Of a stretch of DNA of 64,000 nt, positions 12,701 through 24,100 are shown piece by piece. Source of the stretch: Parietaria judaica (taxonomy: Eukaryota; Streptophyta; Magnoliopsida; Rosales; Urticaceae). Both the position numbers and the translations under genes were made by a program. The stretch lies in NCBI GenBank assembly GCA_954871525.1, contig OX940865.1:26768420-26832419 (forward strand). The letters run 5' to 3'. The stretch's first letter is position 1; each line of letters opens with the position of its first letter. Below the pieces are notes generated by a model. The model made no database searches. It worked only from the letters and a program-made list of their open reading frames with translations, and was not told the origin of the DNA.

Positions 12701-13815
12701 TTCATCTTCGGAAACTCTGCTGCCGTGTTCCAGAATTGCAACATCATTCTCCGGCGGCCACGTCGGGGCGGCTCCAATGTTATCCTAGCAAGTGGAAGGT
12801 AACTACATGCCCTAAAATTACCAATCTAGACCAAACCAAGCAAAAAAACGACAATAAGTAAAAATCAATTTACACAATTTGATACTAATTAATTCCTTAA
12901 TTTTCTTAATTTGATACTAATCAATTAATATAGTTTACAATTACATACCACCCTTTATTTTATAATTTTTAATCAATTTTTCTTTAAAAAATAAAATCTC
13001 TAAAATTGACCATTTAATTTTAACATTATGACCTTGGAAAACATAGGGTGTATTTTTTATAAAAATGAAATTAGAATGTATGTAATTTTGAGTTTTAATA
13101 ATTAAATGTCTGTATAGTATAAAAACAAAATTAAAGTACAACTGTATAAATACAGTTGAACCTCTGTAAATTAATAAGGTTGGACCCAGAGAAATTTATA
13201 TATTATCGAGTTTATTAATTTATCGAGATAAAAATTGAACTACGTTAGTATAATTTATCGAGGTATTAATTTATCGAGTATTAATTTATAGAGTTTATAC
13301 TGTATATAGCTTATTAAATGATTTATTTAAGTATTTACCTCATTATTTTCTCTAAAAACAACACAACATGCATACAAATACACACTTGATTAATAAAGCT
13401 CGTGAGCTTGGATATTTATAGGTCCGACCCAGGCCAAAACACGGGTTTCTCCGTACAGAACTGCCGAATCACGGCGAGTTCGGAGCTCTCTCCGGTGAAG
13501 CACTCCGTCAAGTCGTACCTGGGCCGGCCATGGAAGGCGTATTCGCGAGCGGTGGTCATGCAGTCGAGCATCGACGACGCCATTCTCCCCGTGGGCTGGA
13601 TCGAGTGGCCTGGCTACGGCACCTCTGTCTTGAAAACCCTCTACTTTGCCGAGTACGCCAACGTGGGTCCCGGCGCGGGCACCAGCAAGAGGGTGCGCTG
13701 GCCGGGCTATCGCGTTATCGGCGCCGGGGACGCTGCGAGCTTCACGGTGGCTAAGTTCATCTCCGGGAACTCGTGGCTGCCGTCGACTAGAGTGGTTTAT
13801 GATTCCGGGCTCTGA
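9759..13815 (+). CDS. Type-I pectin methylesterase with PMEI pro-domain
   Basis: It demethylesterifies cell-wall homogalacturonan. Four exons join in frame: 9759-10026, 10524-11072, 12498-12798, 13422-13815, giving 503 residues, a normal length for a type-I PME. The open frame reaches back to a GTG at 9744, but the first ATG is 9759. The order is: signal peptide (about residues 1-22), PMEI-like region with its conserved cysteines, the RRLL processing motif (184-187), then the catalytic domain. The catalytic signatures are all present: GVYKE, GKQAL, GYQDTLY, DFIFG and LGRPW. The protein should be secreted and cleaved after RRLL in the Golgi. Exons are clearly more GC-rich than the surrounding DNA. 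The last intron carries an Emigrant-type MITE. I cannot tell which PME orthologue this is. Confidence 0.93.
13153..13302. mobile_element. Emigrant-type MITE (Tc1/mariner, pogo-like)
   Basis: A 150-bp element in intron 3 of the pectinesterase gene. Its ends read inward as CAGTTGAACCTCTGTAAATT and CAGTATAAACTCTATAAATT, both followed by AATA. These match the Emigrant TIR known from Arabidopsis (recalled, not searched). It is flanked by TA on both sides (13151-13152 and 13303-13304), the expected target duplication. Confidence 0.82.
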
Positions 13816-14644
13816 GTTATATACTAATTTGGATCATATATATGTTAGTTTAATTTAATAGTATATATATTTTGCTTTCTATTTTTGGCAAGTGAGAAAA
13901 GTGCAATTACTAAAATTAATTATATATAGTTATATGTTGTATGATATGTATTTAAGAGATTGGAGTATATGATTTACTAAATGTGATTATTTGCACGGTG
14001 GCTAATTAGTCATCGTCGAGAATTTGTGGCTAAACCTCGCCTCTAAGCTACTTTGGATTATATATATAATATATGTAATTTATATTATATTTATAAGTTA
14101 ATAATATATTTAGGACCAACATTTTTATTTTTTATTCCCTCCTAGTCCTAAGGGCCTGAAAAATTAAACAAAGTTATTTGAATAAATTAGTTGTTGAGGT
14201 CGTTTTTACGTAGTATGTCGTTTTGCTCTGTGTATTGAAACAGTTCCATTATTAGCCATTGAAACTCCTAACGTTATCATATCCATGTCGTTTTTATCGT
14301 AATTATGTCGTTTCGAATTGCCAATTTATTTTTTTATTAGAATTCCCGATAATAAAAAAAAAAATTCAAAAAATCCTTCATTTAAAAAAACATATCCATA
14401 AACCAGTAATAGCTTATAAATTTTGTTCAGGATTCAACTTTTTTTTGGTCGATTTATCCGTTTTTATAGTCTATAATTGATAAACTAGCAATATTACAGA
14501 TAAAATGATAATCTCATAGTAAATAAAACGCTAACATTACCATTAATTACTTATCGTACCACTAGTTTCAAACAAATGAAATAATATCTCATCTCTCGAT
14601 AACAAACGCTGGTTTCTTTCACTCGTCCACATCAACACGCCTGA

Positions 14645-14785
14645 AAGCTCTCAATCATCTTCATAACCTTCGCCCAAGCCGGACGAGACACCAAGTCCCG
14701 GCACCACGCATGCGAAAATACACAAACTTTGGTCAAAGAACCCTTCGTGTGCCCAAAGTCGAAAAGTAGTGGCAAAAGTACTCAA
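14645..14785 (-). pseudogene. Exon-like fragment, possibly a kinase subdomain XI relic
   Basis: On the minus strand one frame reads through FGHTKG... to HAWCRDLVSRPAW followed by AKVMKMIESFQ, then a stop. The W-C-R-D-x(3)-R-P-x-W pattern resembles the C-terminal subdomain of protein kinases, and the segment is GC-richer than its surroundings. There is no start codon, no adjoining exon and no upstream kinase domain, so at best this is a fragment. The identification is weak. Confidence 0.25.
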
Positions 14786-15308
14786 ATTTATGTATTTTTA
14801 GCCGCCATTAACGCTAATAAGTAAATTAAAGAAACAATTTTATAATCCTTGATTTGTTTATTCTCAAAAGGAGTTGATTGGTTTCGTATTCGGATCCAAA
14901 TCAAAATCAAAATCGGATGCAGGGTACAAATTTATGAACAACAACAACAAAAAAAACGCTTTAGCTGAAACCCATTTTACATAACATTTTTTTGGTGCTT
15001 TATAAATTTTAAAACTCAAAAGAAGTTTTCCATATGTATTCATTGCTATAGCTATCTTTTAAGTTGGTATGATTTTGTAAAATATCAGAAACCGACGCCT
15101 AGTTTTGTAATTTTATAAAACTGAGGGCTTATTTATGTAATATATTGAAACTGAAATATTTTTATCAATTTATCGAAAGTCAGGGGGGTCCTCCTGTAAA
15201 TACACATGAACCAGAGTGTCTTACTCTTAAGCAAGCTTCTTCTGTACGAAGCTGCGTTTTACGCGCTCATCGAAAAGGGTTTCGAAAAACCATTTTCCCT
15301 CCACAAAT

Positions 15309-15330
15309 CTCTCTCTCTCTCTCTCTCTCT
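15309..15330 (+). repeat. (CT)n tract in the RAD51 leader
   Basis: An uninterrupted CT repeat of about 22 bp, 40 bp upstream of the RAD51 ATG. Such pyrimidine tracts are common in plant 5' leaders. Confidence 0.85.
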
Positions 15331-15370
15331 GTGGATTTTGGGGGTTTCGAGATTATCAAGTTCAACAGCC

Positions 15371-17748
15371 ATGGAACAACAACAACAGATTAGGAATGGC
15401 AACAACGTTCAAGAACACGAAGAGGTCGATGACGCCCAACACGGCCCTTTCCCAATCGAACAGCTTACGGTAAATCTCCAAATCTCAACTGGGTTTTCTT
15501 CGAATCCCAAGTTTCTTTCAATCTTCCCATGCTCGAGTCTTAGTTTCGAGAAATGGGTTCTCTTCGAATCTGGAGTTTCATTGGGTAATTCGAGAGTCGA
15601 GTCTTAATTTCAAGAAATGGGTTTCGTCTAGAAATGGGTTCTCTTCGAATCTGAACTTTCATTGGGTGATTCGAGATCTTTCATGTTCTTTACTTAATTT
15701 CAAAAAATGGGTTTTATCTATTCATTTGTTTAAGAACTGGGCCCTTCGGATTTCAATCTAAAGATTAGTACTTTAATAATCAGTATTCAGTATTGGGTTT
15801 CTTGATTAAATGTTTTGTTTTCGTTACTGATTTTGTCGATTTTAATCTGTTTTAGGCATCGGGGATTGCTTCCATGGACGTAAAGAAGCTCAAAGACGCG
15901 GGTCTATGCACGGTAGAAGCTGTTGCTTATTCTCCAAGGAAGGAGCTTCTGCAGATAAAAGGGATCAGCGAAGCGAAAGTCGACAAGATCATCGAAGCGG
16001 CCTCGAAACTGGTTCCGTTGGGCTTCACCAGTGCCAGCCAACTTCACGCCCAACGGCTCGAAATCATTCAAATAACTTCCGGGTCGAGAGAACTCGATAA
16101 GATCTTGGAAGGTGAGTTTGAAGAACATGATAAAATCATTAAAGTTGAGTTAAGTTACATAGTGAGTGTAATGTTGAATTGTAAATTCACAGGAGGAGTA
16201 GAGACGGGATCGATTACCGAGATATACGGTGAATTCCGATCTGGAAAGACTCAGCTCTGTCATACACTCTGCGTCACTTGCCAAGTAAGTCCTTTTATAG
16301 GAAATGGATGACAAAATTTTGTAACTTTAGGATACTAATTATTTGGCTAATTGACTAAATTTACAGTACAGATAATTTAGTTTAATAGCGCTGGGTACGT
16401 TCAAACGAATGCGAAATAATTGTTTTCCGCACAAGCGCTTAACCGAATAACCACTTTGCGTTCTCAGCTTCCGTTAGATCAGGGTGGCGGGGAGGGAAAA
16501 GCGATGTATATCGACGCTGAGGGAACGTTCCGACCACAAAGACTCTTGCAAATCGCTGACAGGTGTCTTATGGATTATTAATACGTAATTGATGCTGCTA
16601 TTTTTTTCGCACCATGAATTTATTTTTTTAATAGAAGGATATTTTCTGTTTTGGCTGAAGGTTTGGACTCAATGGTACCGATGTATTGGAGAACGTGGCC
16701 TATGCTAGAGCGTATAACACCGACCATCAGTCGAGGCTCTTGCTCGAGGCAGCTTCAATGATGGTAGAGACAAGGTAAATAATTTCTTCATCAGTTCTAG
16801 TGATTTTAGTGACTTACGCCGCCTTAGGCATAATACTTTTTGGTTATACAGGTTCGCTCTGATGATAGTTGATAGTGCTACGGCGCTTTACAGAACAGAT
16901 TTCTCGGGGAGAGGAGAGCTTTCGGCTCGTCAAATGCATCTCGCAAAGTTCCTTCGGAGTCTTCAAAAGTTAGCCGATGAGGTAAAATTTTCAAGCATTA
17001 AGAATCTGTGTAAATTTAAGACACTTCATCGCATCGATCTGAACCTTCAAAATTTGTACAGTCTGCAATCGTATTTGAATAGAGAGGAGTATATAAAACC
17101 AAGATGAAAATACGGGGGAAAAAATGCACCTATGAGTAAATTTCGGTGAAATTGCTAAGCATATCTTCAAACATGCATATACTTCTGTGCAGTTTGGCGT
17201 GGCGGTTGTCATAACCAACCAAGTGGTTGCGCAAGTTGATGGCTCGGCCATGTTTTCAGGCCCACAAATCAAGCCCATTGGCGGTAACATCATGGCTCAC
17301 GCTTCCACCACGAGGTTCGTCTCTCCATGAATTCCTCAATTTGAAGATCATTGCTTTTATTGTTATTAATTTCTTTTGTAATAATCGTGTTTTATAAGGA
17401 TTAAGGACTAAGAAAACACTTGCATAGAGGATATTGATAAAATTAGTGACTTGAATAACAAAAGATAGCTTAGGTGAAACCCGGACTGGTTTTGTAAATA
17501 GTGATTTTTCCGACGGAAACCCAAGTACTAGGTTGGGTGATTTTTCCACTAATGCTCCTTCATGATGTTAATTGCCGTTTTCCTAACTAATTTTTAATGT
17601 ATATTACATGTATTTACGTACTAGGTTGGCTCTGCGGAAAGGACGAGGGGAAGAGCGCATCTGCAAGGTGATAAGCTCGCCGTGTTTGGCTGAAGCCGAG
17701 GCTCGTTTTCAGATACTAGGAGAGGGCGTGAGCGACGTCAAGGACTGA
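15371..17748 (+). CDS. RAD51: DNA repair and meiotic recombinase RAD51
   Basis: It forms ATP-dependent filaments on single-stranded DNA and carries out strand exchange in homologous recombination in the nucleus. Eight exons join in frame: 15371-15469, 15856-16111, 16193-16284, 16468-16562, 16661-16774, 16852-16981, 17193-17314, 17625-17748, giving 343 residues, the usual plant RAD51 length. After a Q-rich acidic N terminus comes the helix-hairpin-helix DNA-binding domain (about 40-100). The FxxA oligomerisation motif is present as FTSA. Walker A is GEFRSGKT (131-138) and Walker B is LMIVD (222-226). The ATP-cap and L2 region ([10 protein letters not shown]) and the C-terminal part ([19 protein letters not shown] onward) are intact. 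No frame breaks were found, so it looks functional. DMC1 is less likely because the N terminus and C-terminal GVSDVKD match RAD51. Confidence 0.97.
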
Positions 17749-18119
17749 CACATTGGAAGGCACTTGTTGTAAATTCTTGGTTTACAATGTCAAAGCTTTG
17801 CTTTCAGAATTAGAGGGAATGTAATCTGTATTCATCGTGAAAGTGATCAATGCAAGTTTGGCTTCTTTTGCCATTTATTTTTTGGTAAATAACAACACGT
17901 TATAATCTTTAGAGTGATTTTGAAAGTTTTGAGTTTTAAGAGATGTGTTGTGTTAAGTAAAAAATTAGAGGGGTCAATTTTTGATTGATGAATAACATTT
18001 GTGGACTGAAATGTAAAAAAGAGTGTAAGAATAGAAATAGATAGTGTAACATAATAAATATGTAGACTAAACTAAAATGAAACTTGAAATTAATATTTAT
18101 AAATTATGTCATTTTATTT

Positions 18120-18416
18120 GGGAAACTTCGTAGAATGAAACACCGCATATCTTTTATTATACTTTAAGTTTTCATAATTCTCAAAACAACATTTTTAAAT
18201 TTTACGTACCAAAATATGCTTAATTTTGTCTATTTTTTCGAACACAATAAGTCCATTTTTCAAGACGCGATATGTCCATTTTTCAGGACGCGGTATGTAC
18301 ACTTTGCAGGGGTATTTTGGTAAATAAAATTTGAAAAAGTTATTTAGGAATTATGAAAACTTGAAATGTAATAAAAGAATACGTGGTGTTTTGAAGGTTA
18401 TTTTATGAAATTTTCC
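18120..18416. mobile_element. MITE family A, copy 1
   Basis: A 297-bp foldback-type MITE beginning GGGAAACTTC and ending with its decayed inverse, GAAATTTTCC. It is flanked by a perfect 8-bp repeat TTTTATTT (18112-18119, 18417-18424). The centre holds short direct repeats of the type TGTCCATTTTTCAGGACGC. A second copy lies at 19509-19813. An 8-bp TSD suggests the hAT superfamily. Confidence 0.85.
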
Positions 18417-19508
18417 TTTTATTTTATATCTTAACCTCTTAAGAAACCTAAACACTGTAATTGAATAACAATATGACGTAAATGTTCACATTTTGATTAT
18501 TAAATAGATTTATAAACATGTTTAAGTTTGTTTTTTTTATTTAAATAAAGACTTGGATGAGCTATTGTCTGAAAAATACTTGTAAAATACCAAACAACAA
18601 TGCAATGTCGTCAAATTAAATCGTACTTTCCGATGAATTAATAATTTTGATAATTACATTAAAAAAAAAAAGAGAGAGGATATTTTAATAGAAAAGAAAC
18701 TACTCAATATCATAAAGTATGAAATAAGAGTGGCAAAATTTCAAATTGATAAGGCAGACAACCTGGCTTAGAGACGACGAAGTGAGGTATCAATCAACAA
18801 TCTTTCACCGAAAACAGAGATTGAAAAGCAGAACCTAGACACAAACATCAAAGAGACAGAAAGCTTCATAAATCTTTCACCTTCAATATTGTGGGAAGAT
18901 TATAATTCATAGAATTATTGGATTCAAAATTTGTCTCCCGAAACTGCATAAACATTTTCAAATAGTATTCAATATAAATTAGAAGCAAAAGCTGCAAAAC
19001 TATTGATGCCAAATCATAAAAAAGAAAAAAAAGTACAAATTTAACCCTTAACGATTAGGAACTTAAATAAGGAAAACAAAATTGAAAATCTGGAGCACTT
19101 TTTTTGATAGTGAATGATGATGATTCAATTATAAATTCCTTCAATATTATTTTATATAAAAGTTTTTTATACAGGGTGAGCCATAAAACAAGCAAGGAAC
19201 TTATGAAGAGAGTTGCAAGATGTTTCTCAATGTTCTGTTAGCGAGTAAAATGAAGTTAGTGTGACTTCTAAGCTTTGAGTTTGAATTTGATTTTTTTCAT
19301 ATATATTTGTCAATGAAGTTTCATCAATGAAGTAGGGATAATTTACATATACTTTTATTCTTTATTCTATTTCTCTACAACTATTGTATTACATTACAAG
19401 TGTAATTATATTCATATAACGACATTTTATTCAATGGACTTTTTATATATAAAAAAATGACCTTAACCATTACCGAGGAATTTTTTTATGAACAAAGTAG
19501 TTTCAATA

Positions 19509-19813
19509 GGGAAACTTCATAAAACATCACTCAAAACATCATAGATTATTTTACTACACCTCAAAACATCATAATTGGAAATACATCCTTTTTAAATTTT
19601 ATGTACCAAAATACCCTTATTTGTGACCATTTTTTCGGACGCGACTTGTCCATTTTTCAGGAGGCAATATGTCCATTTTTCAGGACACAATATGTAATTT
19701 TGAAAGGGTATTTTTGTATTACAAATTTGAAAATGGTCTATTTCCAATTATGATGTTTTGAGGTGTAGTAAAATAATTTATAGTGTTTTGAGGGATGTTT
19801 TATGAAGTTTCTC
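19509..19813. mobile_element. MITE family A, copy 2
   Basis: A 305-bp element related to 18120-18416 along its whole length, including the central TGTCCATTTTTCAGGA repeats. It is better preserved: inverted arms of more than 70 bp start GGGAAACTTCATAAAAC and GAGAAACTTCATAAAAC. The 8-bp TSD is TTTCAATA (19501-19508, 19814-19821). It has no coding capacity. Confidence 0.88.
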
Positions 19814-20413
19814 TTTCAATACTTATTGTTATTTTAAATTACGCGACATAACACGTTGATCGGTAATTAATAAAAAAAAATTAACCAATGTTTTAGCTCC
19901 TTTGCGGATCACTTATGTGAACATTCTTAAACTAAATATAAGAAATACGGTTCACAAAAAGATTTGTTTTAAAAATTAAATTTAAGTCTTTAATTTGTTC
20001 TATTTACGTAGTTATGAACTTATGAAAAAAAAGGGCTTATATTCTAATTCACATCGTTTTAATTTAAAGTCAATTGTGTTTAGTTATGTTTTATAACCTT
20101 AATTTGTATATTACATTGTTTCAATTCAGAGCTAAAATACATGATTCTAAATTTATTTTCTAAGTAAAATAATCAAAACATGTTATTTTGACGGTATTAT
20201 CTAAAATTTGGATATAGAATAGAAAAAATAAATTTAGAAAACATAACCAAACAGTTCAACAAAAAGAATGTTGGGCTAACAAAATTAGAGATGGTAGGTT
20301 GCGAAAGTCAAAGAATAATGGAATGTTCCAAAGTTGGATATATTTTCCAGTTTTCACTGATGACATGGTATTTTTCTTACTTATTAACCATGGTTAATTC
20401 TATTTTTTTTTAA

Positions 20414-20642
20414 GAGAAATTGCTGTAAATAGTTAAATTGAAATATAAAATTTGTAAAATAGTCAAATTTTGGTTAATTTTGTAAACTAGTCAATTAACC
20501 ACTTAAACTAGCTAAAATTAACCAAAATTAACAATGTAATTGGAGTTGTTTAAGTGGTTAATTGGCTACTTTATAAAATTAACTAAAGTTTAACTATTTT
20601 GTTAAACACACTTTTAAGTTTGGCTATTACCCTAAAGAACTC
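20414..20642. mobile_element. MITE with 9-bp target duplication (Mutator-like)
   Basis: A 229-bp foldback element. The left half (for example GTCAATTAACCACTTAAAC) is mirrored by the right half (GTTTAAGTGGTTAATTGGC). It is flanked by the 9-bp repeat TTTTTTTAA (20405-20413, 20643-20651). The TSD is low-complexity, so the Mutator-like assignment is tentative, but the inverted-repeat structure is clear. Confidence 0.65.
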
Positions 20643-21153
20643 TTTTTTTAAAATGTCTGTACACGGGTTGTGGTGTGAGCTTTCCCATTTTTGGGTTAAC
20701 ATATATAACCATGACAATAAAATAGCATATTATCAATTAACTATATTTCTCATTGGATGCAGTTTAAATATACGATTTTATTCTTACGTAGACATTTAAA
20801 AACAAAATTTATGTTAACCAATCATTTTAATGCTTCAAAATTTATCAAGTTATATTAAATAAAAATATTAAATCACAATACATAATTAAATCGCACAATT
20901 AATTTAATATAAATATGTATTTTTCAACAACATACGATAAAGAAAAATTAATTTTAGAATATTTTCGACATTTTAGTTTTAATATAATAGAAAAGAAATA
21001 GAAAAAAAGAAAGGAGTGAGTTAAACGCAGCGTTTTGATGGCGTTTGTGTGACGTCAATCAACAAGACTGACTCGAGAGAGAGAAGAGAAGAATAGATCA
21101 GAGAAGAATGAGAGCAAAACTGTGAAGGAAGGAAGAAGCTCGTCGATGCAAAA

Positions 21154-24100
21154 ATGGCGACCAAATCCGCCTCTGGTTCGACCCCTCTCTCCAAATCCGG
21201 TGGAGCCATTTCCAAAGGCTACAACTTCACTTCTCACTGGGAACAGGTTTTTCGTCATCCGATTCTGCTCGATCTAGCTCCTTCAGATCTTCGTTCGTCG
21301 ATTTTCAATCGTCTCTCTTTTCTTAGAGCTCCAATCCGATATGCATTAGATCTGTGAGTAACTTCGGTAAATTCTTCGTGCGTGTCGTTGTTGCGAATCT
21401 GCAGAATGCTCCTTTGACGGAGCAGCAACAAGCGGCCATTGTCACTCTCTCTCATGCCGTCTCGGATCGTCCGTTTCCTTCCAATTTGGTCAGATTTCTA
21501 TCTAGTTTGCTCAAGAGTATGATTAATTGGTTGGATTTTGTGACATTTTTGGGAGTAAGGAGAGAGCTGTGTGGATTGCAGGCCCAAGATCGGCGCTCCG
21601 TTAAGGAGAATGGCTTGTCGGTTTCCACGAAAGAGAATTCCTCTGAGTTTGAGCACTCTGGAGCTGTGGAAGCTATTCTCGTTAATACGAATCAGGTGGG
21701 CATATTCGATTTCGTAATTGACATTCTTGTCTTTCGAGTTATGCTTAATCGGCATTTACAATGCAATTTGCATACGGTTTTTGGTATGGCAATTAGACTT
21801 TCATTGACGGAACGAAAAACGTCGTATCATTCTTTTTGAGAAATTCTTCGTTTGTTCTCAACAAATTGGTTTACGGAGTTTATACATGACAGGATTCTAC
21901 CAATTCAATGGAGTTTATATTAGTCTCTTGTGGAATACCTCATCTTAGACTCTTGAGTTCATTAATTTTGTTTCTCTTTCAGTTTTACAAGTGGTTTACA
22001 GATCTTGAATCGGCCATGAAGTCTGAGGTCAGTTTCATCACCCATTTTTAACCACTTACTCGAATCTTGGCGTTGAATCATATATATCCTGTATATGAAA
22101 TTGGTCTTATTAAATAATATTACCTTTTTTCCTGCTTTCTTAGACGGAGGAGAAATATAGGCAGTATGTGAACACGTTGACCGGGCGCATACAGACTTGC
22201 GATGGCATACTTCATCAGGTGATCTTATGTTACTTTATATGAATGGTTCTATTTTCTTTTACAATTTAAAAAATAATCAAGAACATCCATTATAATAGTC
22301 TTATATATTTGCTATCATCCCTTCTATACAGGTTGACGACACTTTAGACTTATTTAGTGAATTACAGATACAACATCAGGCTGTAGCAACAAAGACGAAA
22401 ACTCTTCATGATGCATGTGATCGATTGGTGAGGATTCCTACTCCGTTTTTTTTTTCCTTCATCTTGTATATTCAAAATAAATATGTTTTAAGAACTTGAA
22501 TAAATTTAATTTGTCAATCATCCTTTTCCAGAATGTAGTTATCTTCTTTAGATTTTATTGGTTTGAGACGTTTGTATGAATGCTAGGTGATAGAGAAGCA
22601 AAAGCTTATCGAGTTCGCAGATGCAATTCGTAGTAAGCTCAACTATTTTGATGAATTGGAGAATGTAAGGTTCGAATCTATCTTACCTAGAGTTTGAATT
22701 TTAGTTTTTTTTTTTTTTTTGGTTTAAAATGGATTTGCCTGTTTTCATTAATCATGTCGCTCGAGTACAGATTCCAAGGAATAAACAAATAGAAGAAGAA
22801 AAAAAAAAACTTTGTATACATCTGAATCTGAGAAATGGGCATGCAAACATCTGTATATTCGATATGGTGGTAGCTTCATTTTTCATGGTTGCCAAAATTT
22901 GATTTGTGGTTGTGCTCTATGACGCATGAAGTGTTTTGGACTACTCGATGTGTCATCTGTTGATTTTTTTTAATATTAAACTTTTTATGCATTTATTCTT
23001 TCAAGTTTATAATTCTGCATATGGCTGTCGTTTTCAACGTCAGAATCGTAAGTATTATAAGGCACAAAACTAGGTTGCAAGTTATTATTTTGAATGAACT
23101 CACTTGTCTTGTCGGACTCTGCAGATTTCGACCAATTTTTATTCTCCAAACATGAATGTTATCAATGAGAACTTTCTGCTTCTTCTCAAACGTCTTGATG
23201 ACTGCATATCGTAAGTGGGTGTTTGATAAGTTACTATATACAACATAGATATATCTGTATTTTAAAATATTGAATCACTTCTGCTTTGTGATATCAGGTA
23301 TGTTGAGAACAATCCACAGTATGCAGAATCCGGTGTTTACTTGCTCAAATTCCGTCAATTGCAGGTAGAAACAGTTCTGGGTAAAGTTGGATTTATGGAC
23401 AGCCTTTTGATATATTCCCTGGCCTTAACTGACCAATGTACTTGTTATACCAGTCTCGAGCCTTGGGCATGATTCGATCCCATGTACTCTCTGTTCTAAA
23501 AAATTCCTCTCAACAGGTAAGTTTTTAAAATGGCCGAGTTAATTTTTTTCAGTCATATTATTTAAATTCGAAAGCAAACTATGTTTGTTCCTTCATCACG
23601 TATAAGTTCCTATCATAATGTTACCGTTTTCTTCATTAGGTCCAGTCAGCAATCCGAAGCAGCAGTGGCAGCAAAACATCTTTCGCAGAGGGTGTAGAGT
23701 CATCTGTCATTTACGTCCGTTTCAAGGCAGCAGCGAGTGAGGTGCAATTCATCACTTATTTGTTTTGTATGATTTATAGCATAAGTACTGTTCTTATAAT
23801 GAGATCAATTATCATTGATTGGAATAAAAATCACAACCTTAAGTAGTTGTAGTAAAATAGAATAAAAATGAATGACACTCTACTTCTACAATGATAAATT
23901 ATAAATATGGTTCTCCCAAGTAACTGAATAAATATATTACTCCAAGAAACAAACAAACTGAAATAAATAAATAAATTCTTTAAAGTGATATCTCTACATT
24001 ACTCATGAATATTTGGCTGAAGCTGATTTTCGTTTGTTTTACAGCTTAAACCGGTGCTGAAGGAAATTGAGAGTAGATCGGCAAGGAAAGAGTACATTCA

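Larger units (their letters stand above)
13816..15370. other. Intergenic DNA between pectinesterase and RAD51
   Basis: AT-rich DNA containing the pectinesterase 3' flank, one exon-like fragment (14645-14785, listed separately) and the RAD51 promoter and leader. No other gene is recognised. Confidence 0.5.
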
